A stretch of 64,000 nt of DNA from Sciurus carolinensis (Eukaryota > Chordata > Mammalia > Rodentia > Sciuridae): assembly GCF_902686445.1 (NCBI RefSeq), contig NC_062219.1, forward strand, positions 48,077,056 to 48,141,055, in the 5' to 3' direction. A model generated the notes under the pieces. That model searched no databases, was not told the origin of the DNA, and saw only the letters and a list, made by a program, of their open reading frames with translations. Shown in pieces: positions 1 through 12,544 of this stretch (positions are counted from its first letter, which is position 1; each line of letters starts with the position of its first letter). Both the position numbers and the translations under genes were made by a program.

Positions 1-935
1 CTTCTGCCTCCTGGGAATAATTCTTAGATCATTGCTCTCAATTGGAAGCCCCCTTTCTCTCATAGCTTTCTTGTTCAGTTATTATGGAAGAAATGACAAG
101 ATTAAGGTGAAACTCAATGATCAAACGACTCAGTCCCCCAATGCAGTGGTAGATGTGACCAGACAAGTTTAGCCACTCCTCCAGAATTTCCTGGGTATCT
201 TGTACCATCTTCTTTTCCACACTTTCTCTCCACCCTCCCCTCACTCTCTCCTCCCTTTTCTTCAGTGTTGCATTTTTCTCCACCACCAGTTTTGAGAGTC
301 TGTTACTCTCTTCCTTTGCTTTCCAGTTTTTCTGTGGTAGTCAGAGTGTGGGCAATGGCTGTTGGTAGAATGAAGGACCTGGTCTATTTTTAAAATATGG
401 TCAAGGAACCAATGGTTTAGTGGTTACAGTGTGTCATGTCATGCTTTCTCAGTGGATCATGGTGGCCTCTATGATCTCTTCCTTTCACCAACAGGCCAAA
501 TAGAGTGGGCAACGCAGTCAGGATATGTCTCTATCTCCATTTGCATTATCCCATTTCTATTTCTCCTCTCTCTCTCAAAGTGGAATAGAGAAAATTATCC
601 ATTCTATTTTGTTTGAACTTGAAATAAGAACATAATTTTATTTATTTACATGTATATAAAATTATTATTCTTATTTCTCCTGAACTTGCAAAGTAAGAGT
701 TATGCATCAACACTAAAAACATAACATTTAATAAGAACATCTGGAAGTGTTACAGCTGGACAAGGAAGACTGAGAGATGTCTGATTTTCACCCAAAGAAA
801 CCTTCATTACAAGGCCCAGGTAACTGGCAGTCACTGAACTGGAAAATTTGTCCCTGTTTAACAAAATGTTTTTGTCCACATTTGTGGAAAATTTCCACAA
901 TATATGTGATATTTGTTGTTTAAAATCAGTTGTAG
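1..935. other. Unassigned non-coding sequence
   Basis: I see no gene, repeat family or RNA gene here. The short open frames are low-complexity or pyrimidine-rich and lack coding signals. The old L1 begins at the right edge. Confidence 0.5.
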
Positions 936-2220
936 GGTTTTCAAGATGGAGGAATAGAGGAGGTTGCTTTCCTGGCTGCTCTGTGGTGTGAAACCAAGGC
1001 AGCTTCTCAGCAAGGTGAATGAGCAACAAAAAAGGGGGCTACTTTACTGGAATTTAGGCAACTTGCAGATGGGCAAGTTGGGGTCTCAGGGTTCCAGGAG
1101 GTTACATATAATAAAATAAGGAAGAAAATCCCAGTGGCACAGCTGTTGCCGTAGCTGGGCCGGAATCACCAACTGGAGCCATTCCTCTGCAAGTAAAGTG
1201 GAGGGATAAGGGAGCTAAAGGAACTTGCTTTTTTTAGGAGGCCTGAGGAATGTCTGGGTATAGAGCTTTTAGAGATGAAGGACATTGCGCAACTAAACTG
1301 AAAGTTTCGTTGCACAATATCCTTGTGCGGGAAAGAATCTGCCATCTCTCCCCACAGTGTGTGGAGGACAAAGGAAGGAACCATTTTGCAACCATAACAC
1401 AGGGCCCAGCAGCTGAGGGAGCCGATTTCTGGGAATCCCCTGAGATACAGGCCCAAACACACTGCATGACATAGAGTGAGTTTAAGCAAGCAGGAGAAAA
1501 TCAAATGTGGAGAGAGGTTTACACAGGGGACAACTGTCCGTGGAAACCCACCCAGCTCTAATCCTCCCCCTCCAATTCAGTTGCTTGCAGGACCAGCTGG
1601 GAGAAACATGTCTGGCCAGGAATTGAGAAAAGTGGGAACAGAAGAGATTGAGTTCAGAAACTGAACCCAAGACCAGGAAATGTGGGGTCTGCAAGTGATG
1701 TAGGGGACCAAGAACTAGCTCTTCCACCACACAAGTGGAACTCAGGGAAGATCCCTGGGGTAGAGTCTTCCAGCATGGACTAGCAATTGCTGGGTCCTGG
1801 AGGTGCACTGATTTAAAATCTCCAGACCAACTGGCATTCAGTGAAGAGTCTGGAGCCCACCTAAGTCTCAACCCTGCCTCTAGGAGTTTCACCTACGGGA
1901 TTGCCTCTCTTACTCCAGCAATCTGGAGAGTGGAATATCATGCTCCAGACAACCCCACCTAAAAGTGCTGAGAAGAGAATCTGAGAATCTTTCAACTCCA
2001 ATGGAAAGAATTCTTTAACCTTTCATCAAGACTTTTTCCTCTATTGTTTTTTTCTTTTCTCTGTTGAATTGTGACCTTAATGATACATGGACATTTATAC
2101 ATACTTGTAATTTTTTTTTCTCATTTCTAGCATTTTTAAAGCCAGTTACTTTTCATGGAACAGTTTTTTGAGGACTAGGATGCTTGATTAATATATTTTA
2201 ATTTTGCTTTGTATTTTTTT

Positions 2221-2983
2221 TTTTTGAGTCTGGAACTGTTTTTATTTTTTTCTTTTTAGTTATACATGACAGTAGAATGTATTTTGGCAAATTATACATA
2301 CATAGAGTATAACATTCTATTTAGGATCCCAATCTTGTGGTTGTACATGATGTGAAATTATCCTGGTGCAGTATACAAATATAAGGCTAGGAAAGTTATG
2401 ACTGATTAGTTCTACTGTCTTTCCTATTCCCCTCACCCTCCCTTCCCTTCATTTGCCTTTGTTTAGTCCAGTGGATTTCTATTATTCCCCTTCCCAACTT
2501 GCCTTGTTTGGGGTTAGCATCCACAAATCAGAGAGAACATTCAACCTTTGGTTTTTGGGGATTGGCTTATTTCACTTAGCATGATATTCTCTAGTTCCAT
2601 CCCTTTACTGGCAAGTGCCATAATTTCATTCTTTATGGCTATGTAATATTCCATTGTGTATATATACCACATTTTCTTTATCCATTCATCCATTAAGGAC
2701 ACCAAGGTTGTTTCCACAGCTTGGCTATTATGAATTGAGCTGCTGTAAACATGGATGTGGTTGCATCACTGTATTATGCTGTTTTTAAGTCCTTTGGCTA
2801 TAGACCAAGGAGTGGGATAACTGGGTCAAATGATGGTTTCATTCCAAGTTTTCTAGAAATCTCCATACTGCTTTCCATAGTGGTCGCACCAACTTGTAGT
2901 CCTACCAACAATGTATGAGAGCACCTTTCTCCCCACATTCTTGTCAACATTTATTGTTACTCATATTCTTTATAATTGCCATT
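2221..2983 (-). mobile_element. 5'-truncated LINE-1 3' end inserted in the older L1
   Basis: Read on the minus strand this is the ORF2 C-terminal region, 3' UTR and poly(A), the last seen here as the T-rich stretch at 2214-2260. Diagnostic ORF2 3' words occur in reverse, such as the one for a Lys-Met-Trp-x-Ile-Tyr-like segment near 2665. The site duplication is imperfect: tttgtattttttt near 2208 against tttgtattctttt at 2984. This places the insertion within the 5' UTR of the 936-5293 L1, so it is the younger of the two. Confidence 0.85.
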
Positions 2984-3483
2984 TTTGTATTCTTTTATTG
3001 TTATTTTTCTTTTAATTTTTAAAAAATTTTTACTATACATATATATATGTATATATATTTGTTTCTTATCTCTTTCCCTTGATTCTCTCTCTTTTCTTCC
3101 ACAAACAGCCAATCTCTATTGTTCTCTCATTTGCTTTTCCTTTAATTATATACTTCTATCTTCTCTCCTTTTCCCTCATGATCATTACATCCTATATCAC
3201 TTCTGTTCTCTCCCTGTCCACCATTTGAAATTTTAAACTTGCTGTTTTTATTGTAGGCAATAACTGATCACATCATTTTTGTTTATTGTGATAATTAACA
3301 GTGTAGACATAATAATAGGAACTATTTGGTTTAATGCTGCATATTTTTTGCTTGGCTGTTGTTATTATTTGTCTTCCTCTAGACAGTGAGGTATTAGAAA
3401 CTTTCAGGGATATTGTAAGACCATAGGGTAGAAGCTCTACAGCTTCAGATGAATATTATTAGATGGGTAGACACACAAACAAC

Positions 3484-4464
3484 ATGAAAAAGCAAGGGAA
3501 AAAATTGCCCCAAATAAACCATGATACCCCAATAACAGAATCCATTGAAACCACAGTGGAAGAAAGATCAGAGAAGGAGTTTAGAATGTACATAGTTAAA
3601 CTAATCTGCAAAGTAAAGGACAGTATAAGGAGTAAAATCAGAAAGAAAATACAGGAAGTGAAAAATCACTTCAATAAAGAGATAGAGATTCTGAAATAAA
3701 ACCTAGCAGAAATCCTCAAAATGAAGGAATCAATAAATCAAATTACAAATTCAATTGAAAACATCACCAACAGACTACATCACTTGGAAGACAGAGTTTC
3801 ACGGAAATGAAGACAAAATATATAATCTTGAAAACAAAGTTGACCTTGGACAAAAATGTTAAGAGACCACGAACAGAACTTCCAAGAAATATGGGATAAC
3901 CTGGAAAGACCAAATTTAAGATTTATTGGGATAGATGTAGGCTCAGAGATATAAATGAAAGAAATGCACAATCTTTTCAATGATATAATATCATAAAATT
4001 TCCCAAACCTAAAGAATGAAATGAAAAATCAAATACAGGAGGCTTACAGGACACCACATGCACAAAATTACAACAGACCCATATCAAGGCCCATTATTAT
4101 GAAAATGCCTAACATACAGAATAAGGATAAAAATTTAAAGACCATCAGATAAAAATGACAGGTAACATTTAGAGGGAAGCCAATATGGATCTCAGCTGAT
4201 CTCTCAACCCAGACCCTTGAAATTAGGAGGTCTTGGAATAATATATACCAAACTCTGAAAGAAAATGAATGTCAGCCAAGAACAAAATACCCAGCAAGAT
4301 TAAGCTTCAGAATTGATGATGAAATAAAAACCTTCCATGATAAACATAAGTTAAAAGAATTCACAGCTAGAAAACCTGCACTACAAAACATACTCTACAA
4401 AATATTTCATGAAGAAGAAATGAAAAATAAAAGTGAAAACAGGCAAAGGGAGGAATTACACTAA
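3484..4464 (+). pseudogene. L1 ORF1 remnant (RNA-binding coiled-coil protein), broken
   Basis: ORF1p is the trimeric RNA-binding chaperone of the L1 ribonucleoprotein. The ATG at 3484 gives Met-Lys-Lys-Gln-Gly-Lys-Lys, matching the start of the intact ORF1 at 55601. The first in-frame stop comes at about 3697 after 71 codons, and further frameshifts follow. Homology still runs to the natural stop at 4462-4464, with recognisable RRM and C-terminal stretches (Tyr-Pro-Ala-Arg-Leu near 4290). The length of the homologous region matches a normal ORF1 of about 330 codons. It is a dead copy, more diverged than the one at 55.6 kb. Confidence 0.85.
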
Positions 4465-4521
4465 AAGAATAGTGAATCAATGGAGAAACTATTTAAAATT
4501 AAAAACCATAAATAAATAAAA

Positions 4522-5293
4522 ATGACAGGGAATAAAAATCATTTCTCAATAATAACATTGAATGCAAATGGCCTAAACTTACCAGTTAAAAGACAGACAT
4601 TAGCAGATTGAATTATAAAACAAGACCCAACAATATGCTGCCTCCCAGAGACTCACCTCATAGGTAAGAACATCCATAGGCTGAAGGTAAAAGAGTGGGG
4701 AAAAACATTCACATGGATCTTGTAAACAAGCAAAGGTTTCTATCCTCATATCAGATAAAGTGAACTTCAAGTCAATCAGAAGGGACAAAGAAGGACATTT
4801 CATACTGCTTAAGGGAATTACACATTAACAAGACATAATAATTGTAAATATTTATGCCCCAAATAATGGAGCATTTACATACATCAAACAAACGCTTTTC
4901 AATTGCAAGAATCAAACAGACCACAGTACAACAATACTGGGGGACTTTAACACACCTCTCTCACTACTGGATAGATCCTCCAAACAAAAACTAAATAAAG
5001 AAGCTATAGAACTAAAAAATACAATTAATAATTTAGATTTCATAGACATATATAGATATATATGTCTAATAATATTTCTAATATGTCTAATTATATTTCA
5101 TCCATCAAAGACTAAATACACTTTCTTCTCAGCAACACATGGATCCTTCTCTAAAATAGACCATATCTTAGGCCACAAAGCAACTCTTAGAAATTACAAA
5201 AAAAATAGAGCTAATACCTTGCATCTCATCTGATCATAATGGAATTAAATTAGAAATCAATGATAAAATAAAAAATAGAAACTAACACCTGTT
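4522..5293 (+). pseudogene. L1 ORF2 remnant, endonuclease domain only, 3' part missing
   Basis: ORF2 encodes the L1 endonuclease and reverse transcriptase. The ATG at 4522 gives Met-Thr-Gly-Asn, the usual ORF2 start. An in-frame TGA follows the Leu-Ala-Asp segment near 4608, and more lesions occur downstream. Traces remain of the Gln-Glu-Thr-His catalytic segment (near 4650), the Gly-Asp-Phe-Asn segment (near 4940, here gggactttaac) and the Ser-Asp-His segment (near 5230). A local AT-rich expansion at about 5041-5098 repeats the word tatgtctaat. Homology ends at 5293, before any reverse transcriptase sequence. Confidence 0.8.
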
Positions 5294-6034
5294 GTAAAGA
5301 TATCCACATACCGATCTTTGCCCTAACTAGCGCATGGGTTCTAACACCAAATCTCAGAGGCCAAGGACGAGACAGAGATTAGAGTAGGGTCCAGAAGGAG
5401 ATACAGGTGAGTTGTGGATGGGTGAGCTTAACTTACCTCCAAGGGACTGCTGGCAGCAGAGATCAAGAAGTGAGGTGGAGAAATAAGATTACAGTACCCA
5501 GACAGCAGGGAGGAGTGAAAGGTAGGAAGGGAGAGGCAAGGACCCAAGGAAAGGGGGATGGGAGACCTGTCCTTGGGGGTACAAAGCTGGTGTTGAGTGC
5601 CTCTGCAATATTAGGTCAGAATAGCAGGGAGATTAGATATGCATTCAAATATTGGCTTCACACGTGTGGTCATATTATTCCTGCCTTGAAATCAAATTAT
5701 TCTCAGTGCTTGGTCAAAGCTGAGCATAAAGTTATGCAGTATCTGAATTCTAGTTCTTATAGTACCATTGTAGCAGGAAACCAAATACTGAAAATGATGT
5801 AGAAAGTATAATCCAGAATAAGAAACATGGCCCATCTGCACTGATAATTTATGAATGTTTCTGGGTATTTGTGCTTATCAAAGAGATGAGAAAAAATGAA
5901 ATATAAATGATTCTACCTAAAGTTTAAATGAATTAAATAATGTAATTTAGGGAAGCTAAGGCTACTTGGAGTCCACCAGCGGCGTTTTTAGAGTGAATTT
6001 CTATGGCATAATCATGTTTTCTTCCATGAACTTA
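5294..6034. other. Unassigned; purine-rich stretch at 5400-5600
   Basis: No family recognised. Between about 5440 and 5600 the + strand is rich in A and G (runs such as gggaggagtgaaaggtagg). The 131-codon open frame there is a consequence of this composition and has no recognisable domain. Confidence 0.4.
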
Positions 6035-6387
6035 TCTTGGTGACCTAGGACCCCATTGTAAGGGTCACTGTGATACTCCCATAAAAAAAGACAGGTTAAC
6101 AAGAGAAAAGCATGATGCATTTATTCAACAAAGTTTTATGCAACAGGGTCTTTTCAGAAATGAAGACTAAATGACTCAGGAATCACTGTCCATTTTTTTG
6201 TTTAGATTTTATGAAGAATGAACATTTGTGTAGAAATGTGATTGTTCAAACAGGGTCTGACCTAATGGTAGTAAGCCGAGTCAGGAAACCCAGCAAAAAC
6301 TCTGCTTGGATTCTTCATGGCCTCCCAATGTGTGGCATTCCTGACTTCTGGGTATGGGGCAGGATTCTGGTCACCTGAAAATTGATG
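6035..6387. mobile_element. Left half of an older interspersed repeat, family not named
   Basis: The sequence has the style of an old ERV-related repeat (words such as acaggttaacaagagaaaag near 6091) and appears to resume at about 6840 on the far side of the MaLR-like LTR at 6388-6815. The assignment rests on remembered resemblance only, so the family is left open. Confidence 0.4.
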
Positions 6388-6815
6388 TTTTTAAGATATG
6401 AGGTATTGTCCAAAAGCTTTTATGAGACAATGTAAGAATGTTCAGAGGTGAAATGACTAAGTAGAAAGATGTAGCCTAATAGTGAATTAATCCACTGATA
6501 TGGATTAACTAAGTGGTAAAACTATAGGCATGTAGGGTGTGACTGGAGGAGGCAGATCACTGAGGGTGTGGTTTAAGTTATATATTTTGTCTCTAGTGAG
6601 CAGAGTTATTTCTTCTTCCTGGCTGTCATGTCCTGATCTGCTTCCCTCCTCCCTGCCCTTCCACCATGATGTTCTGCCTCATCTTGGACCCAGAGCTATG
6701 GAGTCAGCTGACCATTGACTGAATCTCTGAAACCGTGAGCCAAAATACTTTTACTCCTTTAAATTTTTCTTGTCATGTCTTTTTTAGTCACAGCAAAGAA
6801 AAGCTACCTAAAACA
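6388..6815 (+). mobile_element. MaLR-like solo LTR, copy 1
   Basis: This is an old endogenous-retrovirus-type solo LTR with no internal coding region beside it. It shares its layout with the copies at 27360, 31346 and 62956: a start resembling atgagacaatg..., a central ccaccatgatgttctgcctca, then ggagtcagctgacca, gaaaccgtgagcc, and an end in ttttagtcacagcaaagaaaagct. Divergence from the other copies is substantial. It separates two parts of what looks like one older repeat. Confidence 0.65.
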
Positions 6816-7110
6816 AGGATCTTCGAAGGAGAGGGGAAAAGTCAGGAAGTGATCTTTCTGTTTTATGACTTGCTTTTGGAAGTGGAGTTCTAGTTTTTAT
6901 GACCTGTCTTGGAGGAAAGGAATTTTGGCTTCTATGACTCACTTTAGAGGAGAAAGAAGGGCTGGAGACAGGAGGACAAGAGAAGGTCAGAAAGTCTTCT
7001 CCTGAAGTCCTTCCAATCTCCTTTACTTCAGAGTAATTTGGGGTAGCATTTTTCTAAGTCCCACAGTGTATCTCTCAGAAAAATATACAAAAGTGGAAGA
7101 ATGTTGTATC
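6816..7110. mobile_element. Right half of the older repeat split by LTR copy 1
   Basis: A series of related segments (ttttatgacttg, tttttatgacctg, cttctatgactc at about 6863, 6895 and 6931) looks like internally repeated motifs of an ERV-type repeat. It is paired by inference with 6035-6387. Confidence 0.35.
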
Positions 7111-8774
7111 TAATCTGGTTTATCAATTTTGAGTTTTTAATTATGCAAACATAAAAAACTGCAAAAAAGAAAATTAAAAAAAAAGTTCCTGTAGAATAAT
7201 AGCATTTAGTATCATAATCATTGCTAATCCACTTATTTGCAATTTTGGCTTAGTTTTTTCTTTTGTAATTAGAAGAATTTGAAGAATACATTGCTCTAAT
7301 GCCTATTTTATCCTCATATGGCAAACATTCATCTAAAAAATTGTTTTGTCATGTTTTGATGTTTGTTTCTGTAAATGCCCTGATTTTCCAATTTTTATAG
7401 GCCATATCCTAGAGAAAGACATCATGGTACAAATAACACTTTCATTTGAGAAAGTATAACATGATTGAGTTTGTACATATACGTACAGATCATTTACAAA
7501 GAAATGGCCTAGGGGTCACTGAATTCATTTCTGAGCATTGCAGTATCTTACTCATAATAAACATGTTCTCATTAAAAACAGAGACATTTTGGAAGCTTAG
7601 AGTCTATAGCCAAAGAAGTGATTCTGTTTTCTCAACAGGATTATTTTGGTGGAGGACATATTGTGTGACAGGTGGTCTTTTGCCAATATCCTTCCTGGTG
7701 GCTTAAATGAAAGTTAGATTGGCCTTGCCGACAAACCAGTACTGTGAAAAACCATTAGTAGAAAAAGGAATGATTCGTTTTCCAGCCGAGGAAACTAACA
7801 TTTTTTATCCTTTATTCCCCTCTAGTCATGATGGATAAACACATTAATTCATTGTGTACAAAGGACATGCAACTCAATTATTTACTAGAGGCATAAATTA
7901 AATGCTGAACATAGTTCAGGCTGCTGGGCATCTTTCTTGAAAGAATAAAGGAAGAGAGAAAAGCCCTGAATGTTTCTAATTCTGCCTGTTCATATTATAG
8001 TGAACAAATCAGGTTTAATCCATTTCAGTGTTGGGCTTTAAATTTTCATGTTTTCTTCCTCATTTTCAGTGGAAACTGGCATGTGGACCAGCCTTAGTAC
8101 TTGTTTGCTTTTATTTGAACAAATGTCTCCATTCCCACCAAAGGGCTTGTGTATTCTTTACCCTTTCTCTTCCAAATGGCCTGTCAAAACTCAGACATGT
8201 CATGTTAATGTTTTATGGACACCCATCCCTACTGCTTAGGAAATGGCAGCACCACCTCAATAATTCTCTTTGCGTTTCTTCTCTACTTTTTCTGGTGTCT
8301 GTAAAATTTCAGCAGTGAAAAACCAAACAGCAATAGGGCATCTAGGCAGTAATCTCTCCCTAGAGCTTTGTCTGCTTCTGATCCTGCTACCTACCCCCTT
8401 AAATGAAAAAGTCAAGCAATTTCCATTTTCTAGTGCTGGTGGGAACTATCAATCAATTCTGACATAAGAATGTTCCAATTTGATGTTGTGGTCCAACTTC
8501 AACATTTGTTTTTACCTATTGTATATATTAACTATATCTCATAATCAGCAATTCATCTTATATTTACTTATTCACCAAGGATACCATTAAGTATCTTGAC
8601 TTCTTACCTCAATTAAAATACCTTGACTGAGAAGAGAATGTACATTACTTTTATGACAGTTTGATATAATCACATATGATGTGGCACGTTAGAGACTTTT
8701 AAGTTCTTGTCAAGTTGAAAAAAAATGTAAGAATGAACAAAATTTGTCTTTTGTTTAATAATGTGTTGTGGTGA
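7111..8774. other. Unassigned AT-rich sequence
   Basis: Nothing recognised. The overlapping frames at 8028-8467 have no domain I know and no visible splice context. Confidence 0.4.
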
Positions 8775-8960
8775 AGCAAAGACTGATGAGGCAGCCAGGA
8801 GACCTATGATTGAGTCTGTTTCCTCTGGCCTCTTTTGGAATTGTGGCCAAGGAGATCTGTTTTTCACCTATGGGGCAGGAATTCGAATACTTTTCTGACA
8901 TTTCAGAGGACTTATGTGAGGATTAAGTGAGATTCTGTACATCATGTTTCATAAACAGAC
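8775..8960 (+). mobile_element. MIR SINE, decayed
   Basis: Words in MIR order: gcagccaggagacctatgat, then a degraded central region, then gtgaggattaagtgagattctgtac. MIR is a mammal-wide tRNA-derived SINE, long inactive. Confidence 0.6.
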
Positions 8961-9002
8961 AATTTTAAAGTAGGCGAGTTTTCTTCTGCATTTAATCCAA
9001 AG

Positions 9003-9037
9003 CCCTGGAATTTATCCAAAAAAAAAAAAAAAAAAAA
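9003..9037 (+). mobile_element. Retroposon stub: about 15 bp plus poly(A), inside a 9-bp duplication
   Basis: The 9-mer aatccaaag occurs at 8994-9002 and again at 9038-9046. Between them are ccctggaatttatcc and a run of 20 or more A. This is the form of an L1-mobilised insertion truncated almost to its tail. The 15 bp loosely resemble the 3' end of an ID SINE. Confidence 0.55.
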
Positions 9038-9329
9038 AATCCAAAGGGTAAAGACTGAAGATGAATATTTAGGATTTTACTTTACAGGTAGATTATTTTC
9101 AGATATGGCACTAAGTATAATGGAAACTGTTAACAAACTTCAATATGTTATCTTACGGTATATTTAAATGACTTTAAATATTTTGTACGTACTAGAGTTT
9201 TGGAGATTTCCAAATGTTCTCAAATTCTAGTTGTCCCCTTATTAAAAGGGGTAATGCCTTGATGTGGGACTATTAAGGAGTGAGGTTTAATTTATACATA
9301 CTTGAGTTTATAATCATACTTGCCTTATG

Positions 9330-9450
9330 GTTATATCTAGGTTTATCTTCCTATTGATGCAAGTGGTTCAATAACATTTTTATAAACCACATAATTACTT
9401 GAACATGATAGTTGCTCAATAAATGCTTGAAGAAGGAATGAATATTGTAT
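9330..9450 (+). mobile_element. L2 or MIR 3' end
   Basis: The word gctcaataaatgcttgaaga followed by aggaatgaat near 9410-9443 is the conserved 3' end shared by L2 and MIR. Confidence 0.5.
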
Positions 9451-9559
9451 TAGGCATTATCTGGATAGAATGATATTTTTGCACATAATTTTTCACAATA
9501 TTTTCCTCCCTGCTGTTGACTATGATATATTTTAAAATAGTTCAGTCTCTTTGGCATGT

Positions 9560-9650
9560 TCAGTGTGAGTTCGTGTGGCAAATTATTACATGTCTATGGG
9601 TGTCAGTTTCCTCATCTGTGAAATAAAGATACTTCCATGGCAATTCCTAA
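9560..9650 (+). mobile_element. MIR fragment
   Basis: Contains gtcagtttcctcatctgtga at about 9603, the conserved MIR core. Confidence 0.6.
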
Positions 9651-9849
9651 ATCAAGTTATTATTGTGCTTTCTTATCACTCAACTCTGTCCCACTCCCTG
9701 GTTTTGAATGCCATCACTTCTATCTGGACCCTCTTCTGTACTTTAATGCACACACAATCATATGGAATCAATGACATTCCCATTCTTTATGTGTCTAAAA
9801 TGTCCTGGAATTTCTCTGTACTTTATAAGGAGAAATTAGGTGGAAGCAA

Positions 9850-9888
9850 GAGTGTATGTGTGTGGGTGCATGGATGTGTGTGTGTGTA
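9850..9888 (+). repeat. (TG)n-rich simple repeat
   Basis: Interrupted TG dinucleotides. Confidence 0.8.
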
Positions 9889-12544
9889 ACTGGAAACACA
9901 AAATAGATATTTTTGTCAACACAAAAATAGATATCCTTCATCTGTAGATAGACTAATTTGTCGTATCTAACTGAAGAAAAGGAAATCAGTTTGTTGAATC
10001 AGGAAAGGATGATTTTCAGAGTTCTGGAGAACTCTCTCACTATAATGTAACTTAGGATATTGATAGAAGAAACACCCACAACATCTTGGAGAATAGGAAA
10101 GCTCTATATAATATTGGGAGACTATATTGTTCTTAAGTATCATATTGTTCTTATGTATCATAGGAAATGACTTTTATCAGTCTAATCTAAATAATGTTAT
10201 TAAATATGTGCAAGTGCCATTACTTGAGTTGAAAATTTCATAATAGTAGCTACTATCATAAAAAAAAGGAGATCATTATTTTTCATTGGTGGCTATTTTT
10301 CACTCATATAGCCCCTGGTTTTATAGGAAAGGGAAACATCCCTGACAATCATCACTAGGATTTCTCCTACAGTGTGTGGGTGTCAAGGCTCCTGTGCTTC
10401 AGAGTTCCAACTGTTCACTGTCAATTTTTATCTTGGTTTATAGAAGAACCGCCCCCTTATGCTATTTGGAGACAAAAATGAACCATTTACCACTGCTGTA
10501 TGTTATAGTCAGCAGATGTTACTACTGTCTTTTAACTAGATAGTAGACATGAGCCACAAAAACAATTTAACATACTAACTACATTATAAAATGATCTATC
10601 ATTTTGCTTTCTGTATTGTGATTTATGAAAGAAACACACAAACAAGAGACTTACTTTCAAGAGGAAAGTCAAATGGATATAGTACCAAACTGAATATTAA
10701 AAAAACCTAAATATGGTTACATAAATTGTAGCATAAATATTAGGTATTGAGAATTTCTTGAAAGCCGAAACATGTAGCTGTGACATTTTCTTTTTGATGG
10801 AAACTGGGCAGTAAGAAATGTGCTGTTTTTGGCAGAAAGTCACTGAGTGGTTCTTCAGTCCCAGCTGCAGGTTGATTGATGGCACCACATTGGAGAGTAC
10901 TCTTGGGGGAGCCGTTTACCCCCATCTTCCATCTGGAGCTGCTGGGATATAGTTCACTGTGATGATGGCTACTGAATGAGCTGCACTGGCAGGACCTCTG
11001 TGACAGGGAAGGATGGTAGCTGGGGAGCTGGTCCAGAATCAAAGGATGTCAAGGAAATGAATGGAGCTGAGCATGAAAACAGCCAAGTCTTCTCAAACAT
11101 GATGGGGTGGCAATTCAAAATGAAAGATGGTGCACAGCTTGTAAAAGTACAAAATATGGAAGCATTATGTTCCTTTGTTCTTTTACTTCGAGAGTTTATA
11201 GAGATTTCAGGTCAAGGGAACTTGCTGCCTCCAATGGAAATACAATGACTCTGTTGGCCTACAGTTTAAAACAAATTTGACCACATTAGTTTATAAGTTT
11301 CTTTTAGAGAAGTCATCCAATATTTATTTGGGCACGTCAACAATCAGTATAAGAGAAGTCTTGTTGATGCACAGGTTCTCTAGGAATCTGCAATTGTTAT
11401 TGACTAAGAAATTTCAGAAGGCAAAGTACTCCTATTTAGTGGAAGATAGTACAGAAAATTCCATATGAATAGTACAGAAAAGCCCATCCAAGGAATGGAC
11501 ACAAGTAACACACATTCTGCAACCACAGATGTAGCTGAAGTGCTAAATTGCAGAGATGGGAGGTTGCGGCAGAAGTGTGGGTATCTCTGGGAGCAAAGTT
11601 GGTGGGAGAGTGTCTAGATATTTCTGTGGAAGAGAGTTGTGAGCAGAGCTTGCAAAGAGGAAAAGATGTGATGTTCTCTTTTTATTTTTTAGTTTTTGGG
11701 GGGATGATTTAACTCTGCTTTTTATAACTGCATATTATCACCGTGGTCATCTAGTATCACACAACATTACTGTAATGCATTTTTAAAAATACACTTTTTT
11801 TTTTTTTTTTGGTGATACACTTTTTTTTTTATATTAATTCTGAGAATTATAAAATAGGACATGTAAAAAATTCCAGTGATGGAAAACGTAAGATTTTTGA
11901 GAGGGTTGACTCCTTAGGCTAGATCCTCAGTTGGTTTGGAATATGGACTGGTAGATAAAATTTGTGAGCTGGTCTTGTAATTTGGTAGAAGTAATTGAGT
12001 GATGAGGTCCAAATGATCCCTGAGGAAGGCAGAGTTAGCTGCGTTCAGTTCCTTAGCATTGTTTTGGGAGAGGAAGTTCAAAGGAGAGACAGATGAAGTA
12101 ATAAGAACACAGTTAAGGCATCTGCACACTTTGTTTTTCACGTAAGCAGGGAAAGGACCAGCCTGAGAGAATATATTTCTTGTCAGCTTAAGTCTTTTAA
12201 GAAAATTTTTTTTTATTTTGCTTATGGAGTTCATGGATGGATTCTGTGACTCTCACTCTTCTCGTTACAGCCATGCATTATCATTCTGCTACCTTAGTTT
12301 TGCACAAAATTAATGTAATGCTCTTTTTTGTTGCAGAAAATGCATTTCTTCAACTATGCTGATTAGATAAAAGAAGGTGCTTTGGAAGCAAAACTGCATT
12401 GTATACTCTTTTAAAAACTTCATAGGCAATTAAAAAAAACTGCACTGAGAAATTCTTGGATTCTCATTAATTGAGGCAAGTATACACAGGCTTGAAATGA
12501 TTACCACTTAACAATAGTGGAAGGTACAAGTCACCTAATTTTTG
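9889..12544. other. Mostly unassigned; small tandem duplication and poly(T) tracts
   Basis: An 18-bp unit is duplicated at 10125-10142 and 10143-10160 with one mismatch. T tracts lie at about 11797-11810 and 11821-11830. Open frames at 10740-11248 on both strands and 11914-12234 on the minus strand have no domain I recognise. The last includes a run Leu-Asn-Ala-Ala-Asn-Ser-Ala-Phe-Leu that could come from a decayed retrocopy, but I cannot name a parent. Confidence 0.4.

Larger units (their letters stand above)
936..5293 (+). mobile_element. Old LINE-1, 5' end present, 3' part missing, with a nested antisense L1
   Basis: The copy opens with a YY1-like word (caagatgga, about 949) near its start, as L1 5' UTRs do. 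It continues through a 5' UTR with the pyrimidine-rich stretch around 2030-2220, is interrupted by the antisense L1 at 2221-2983, and resumes to an ORF1 remnant at 3484 and an ORF2 start at 4522. Homology to the L1 at 54-60 kb stops abruptly at about 5293, after the word acacctg, inside the endonuclease region. Reverse transcriptase, 3' UTR and poly(A) are absent. Frameshifts and stops are common, so it is old and inactive. Losing the 3' end rather than the 5' end is the reverse of normal L1 truncation and suggests a later deletion. Confidence 0.85.

Noticed and set aside
5407..5802. A 131-codon frame
   Set aside because: Purine-rich composition, no domain, no splice or start context.
11914..12234. 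A 106-codon minus-strand frame with protein-like stretches
   Set aside because: I could not name a parent or see intron loss, poly(A) or duplications of a retrocopy. Kept only as a remark in the interval entry.
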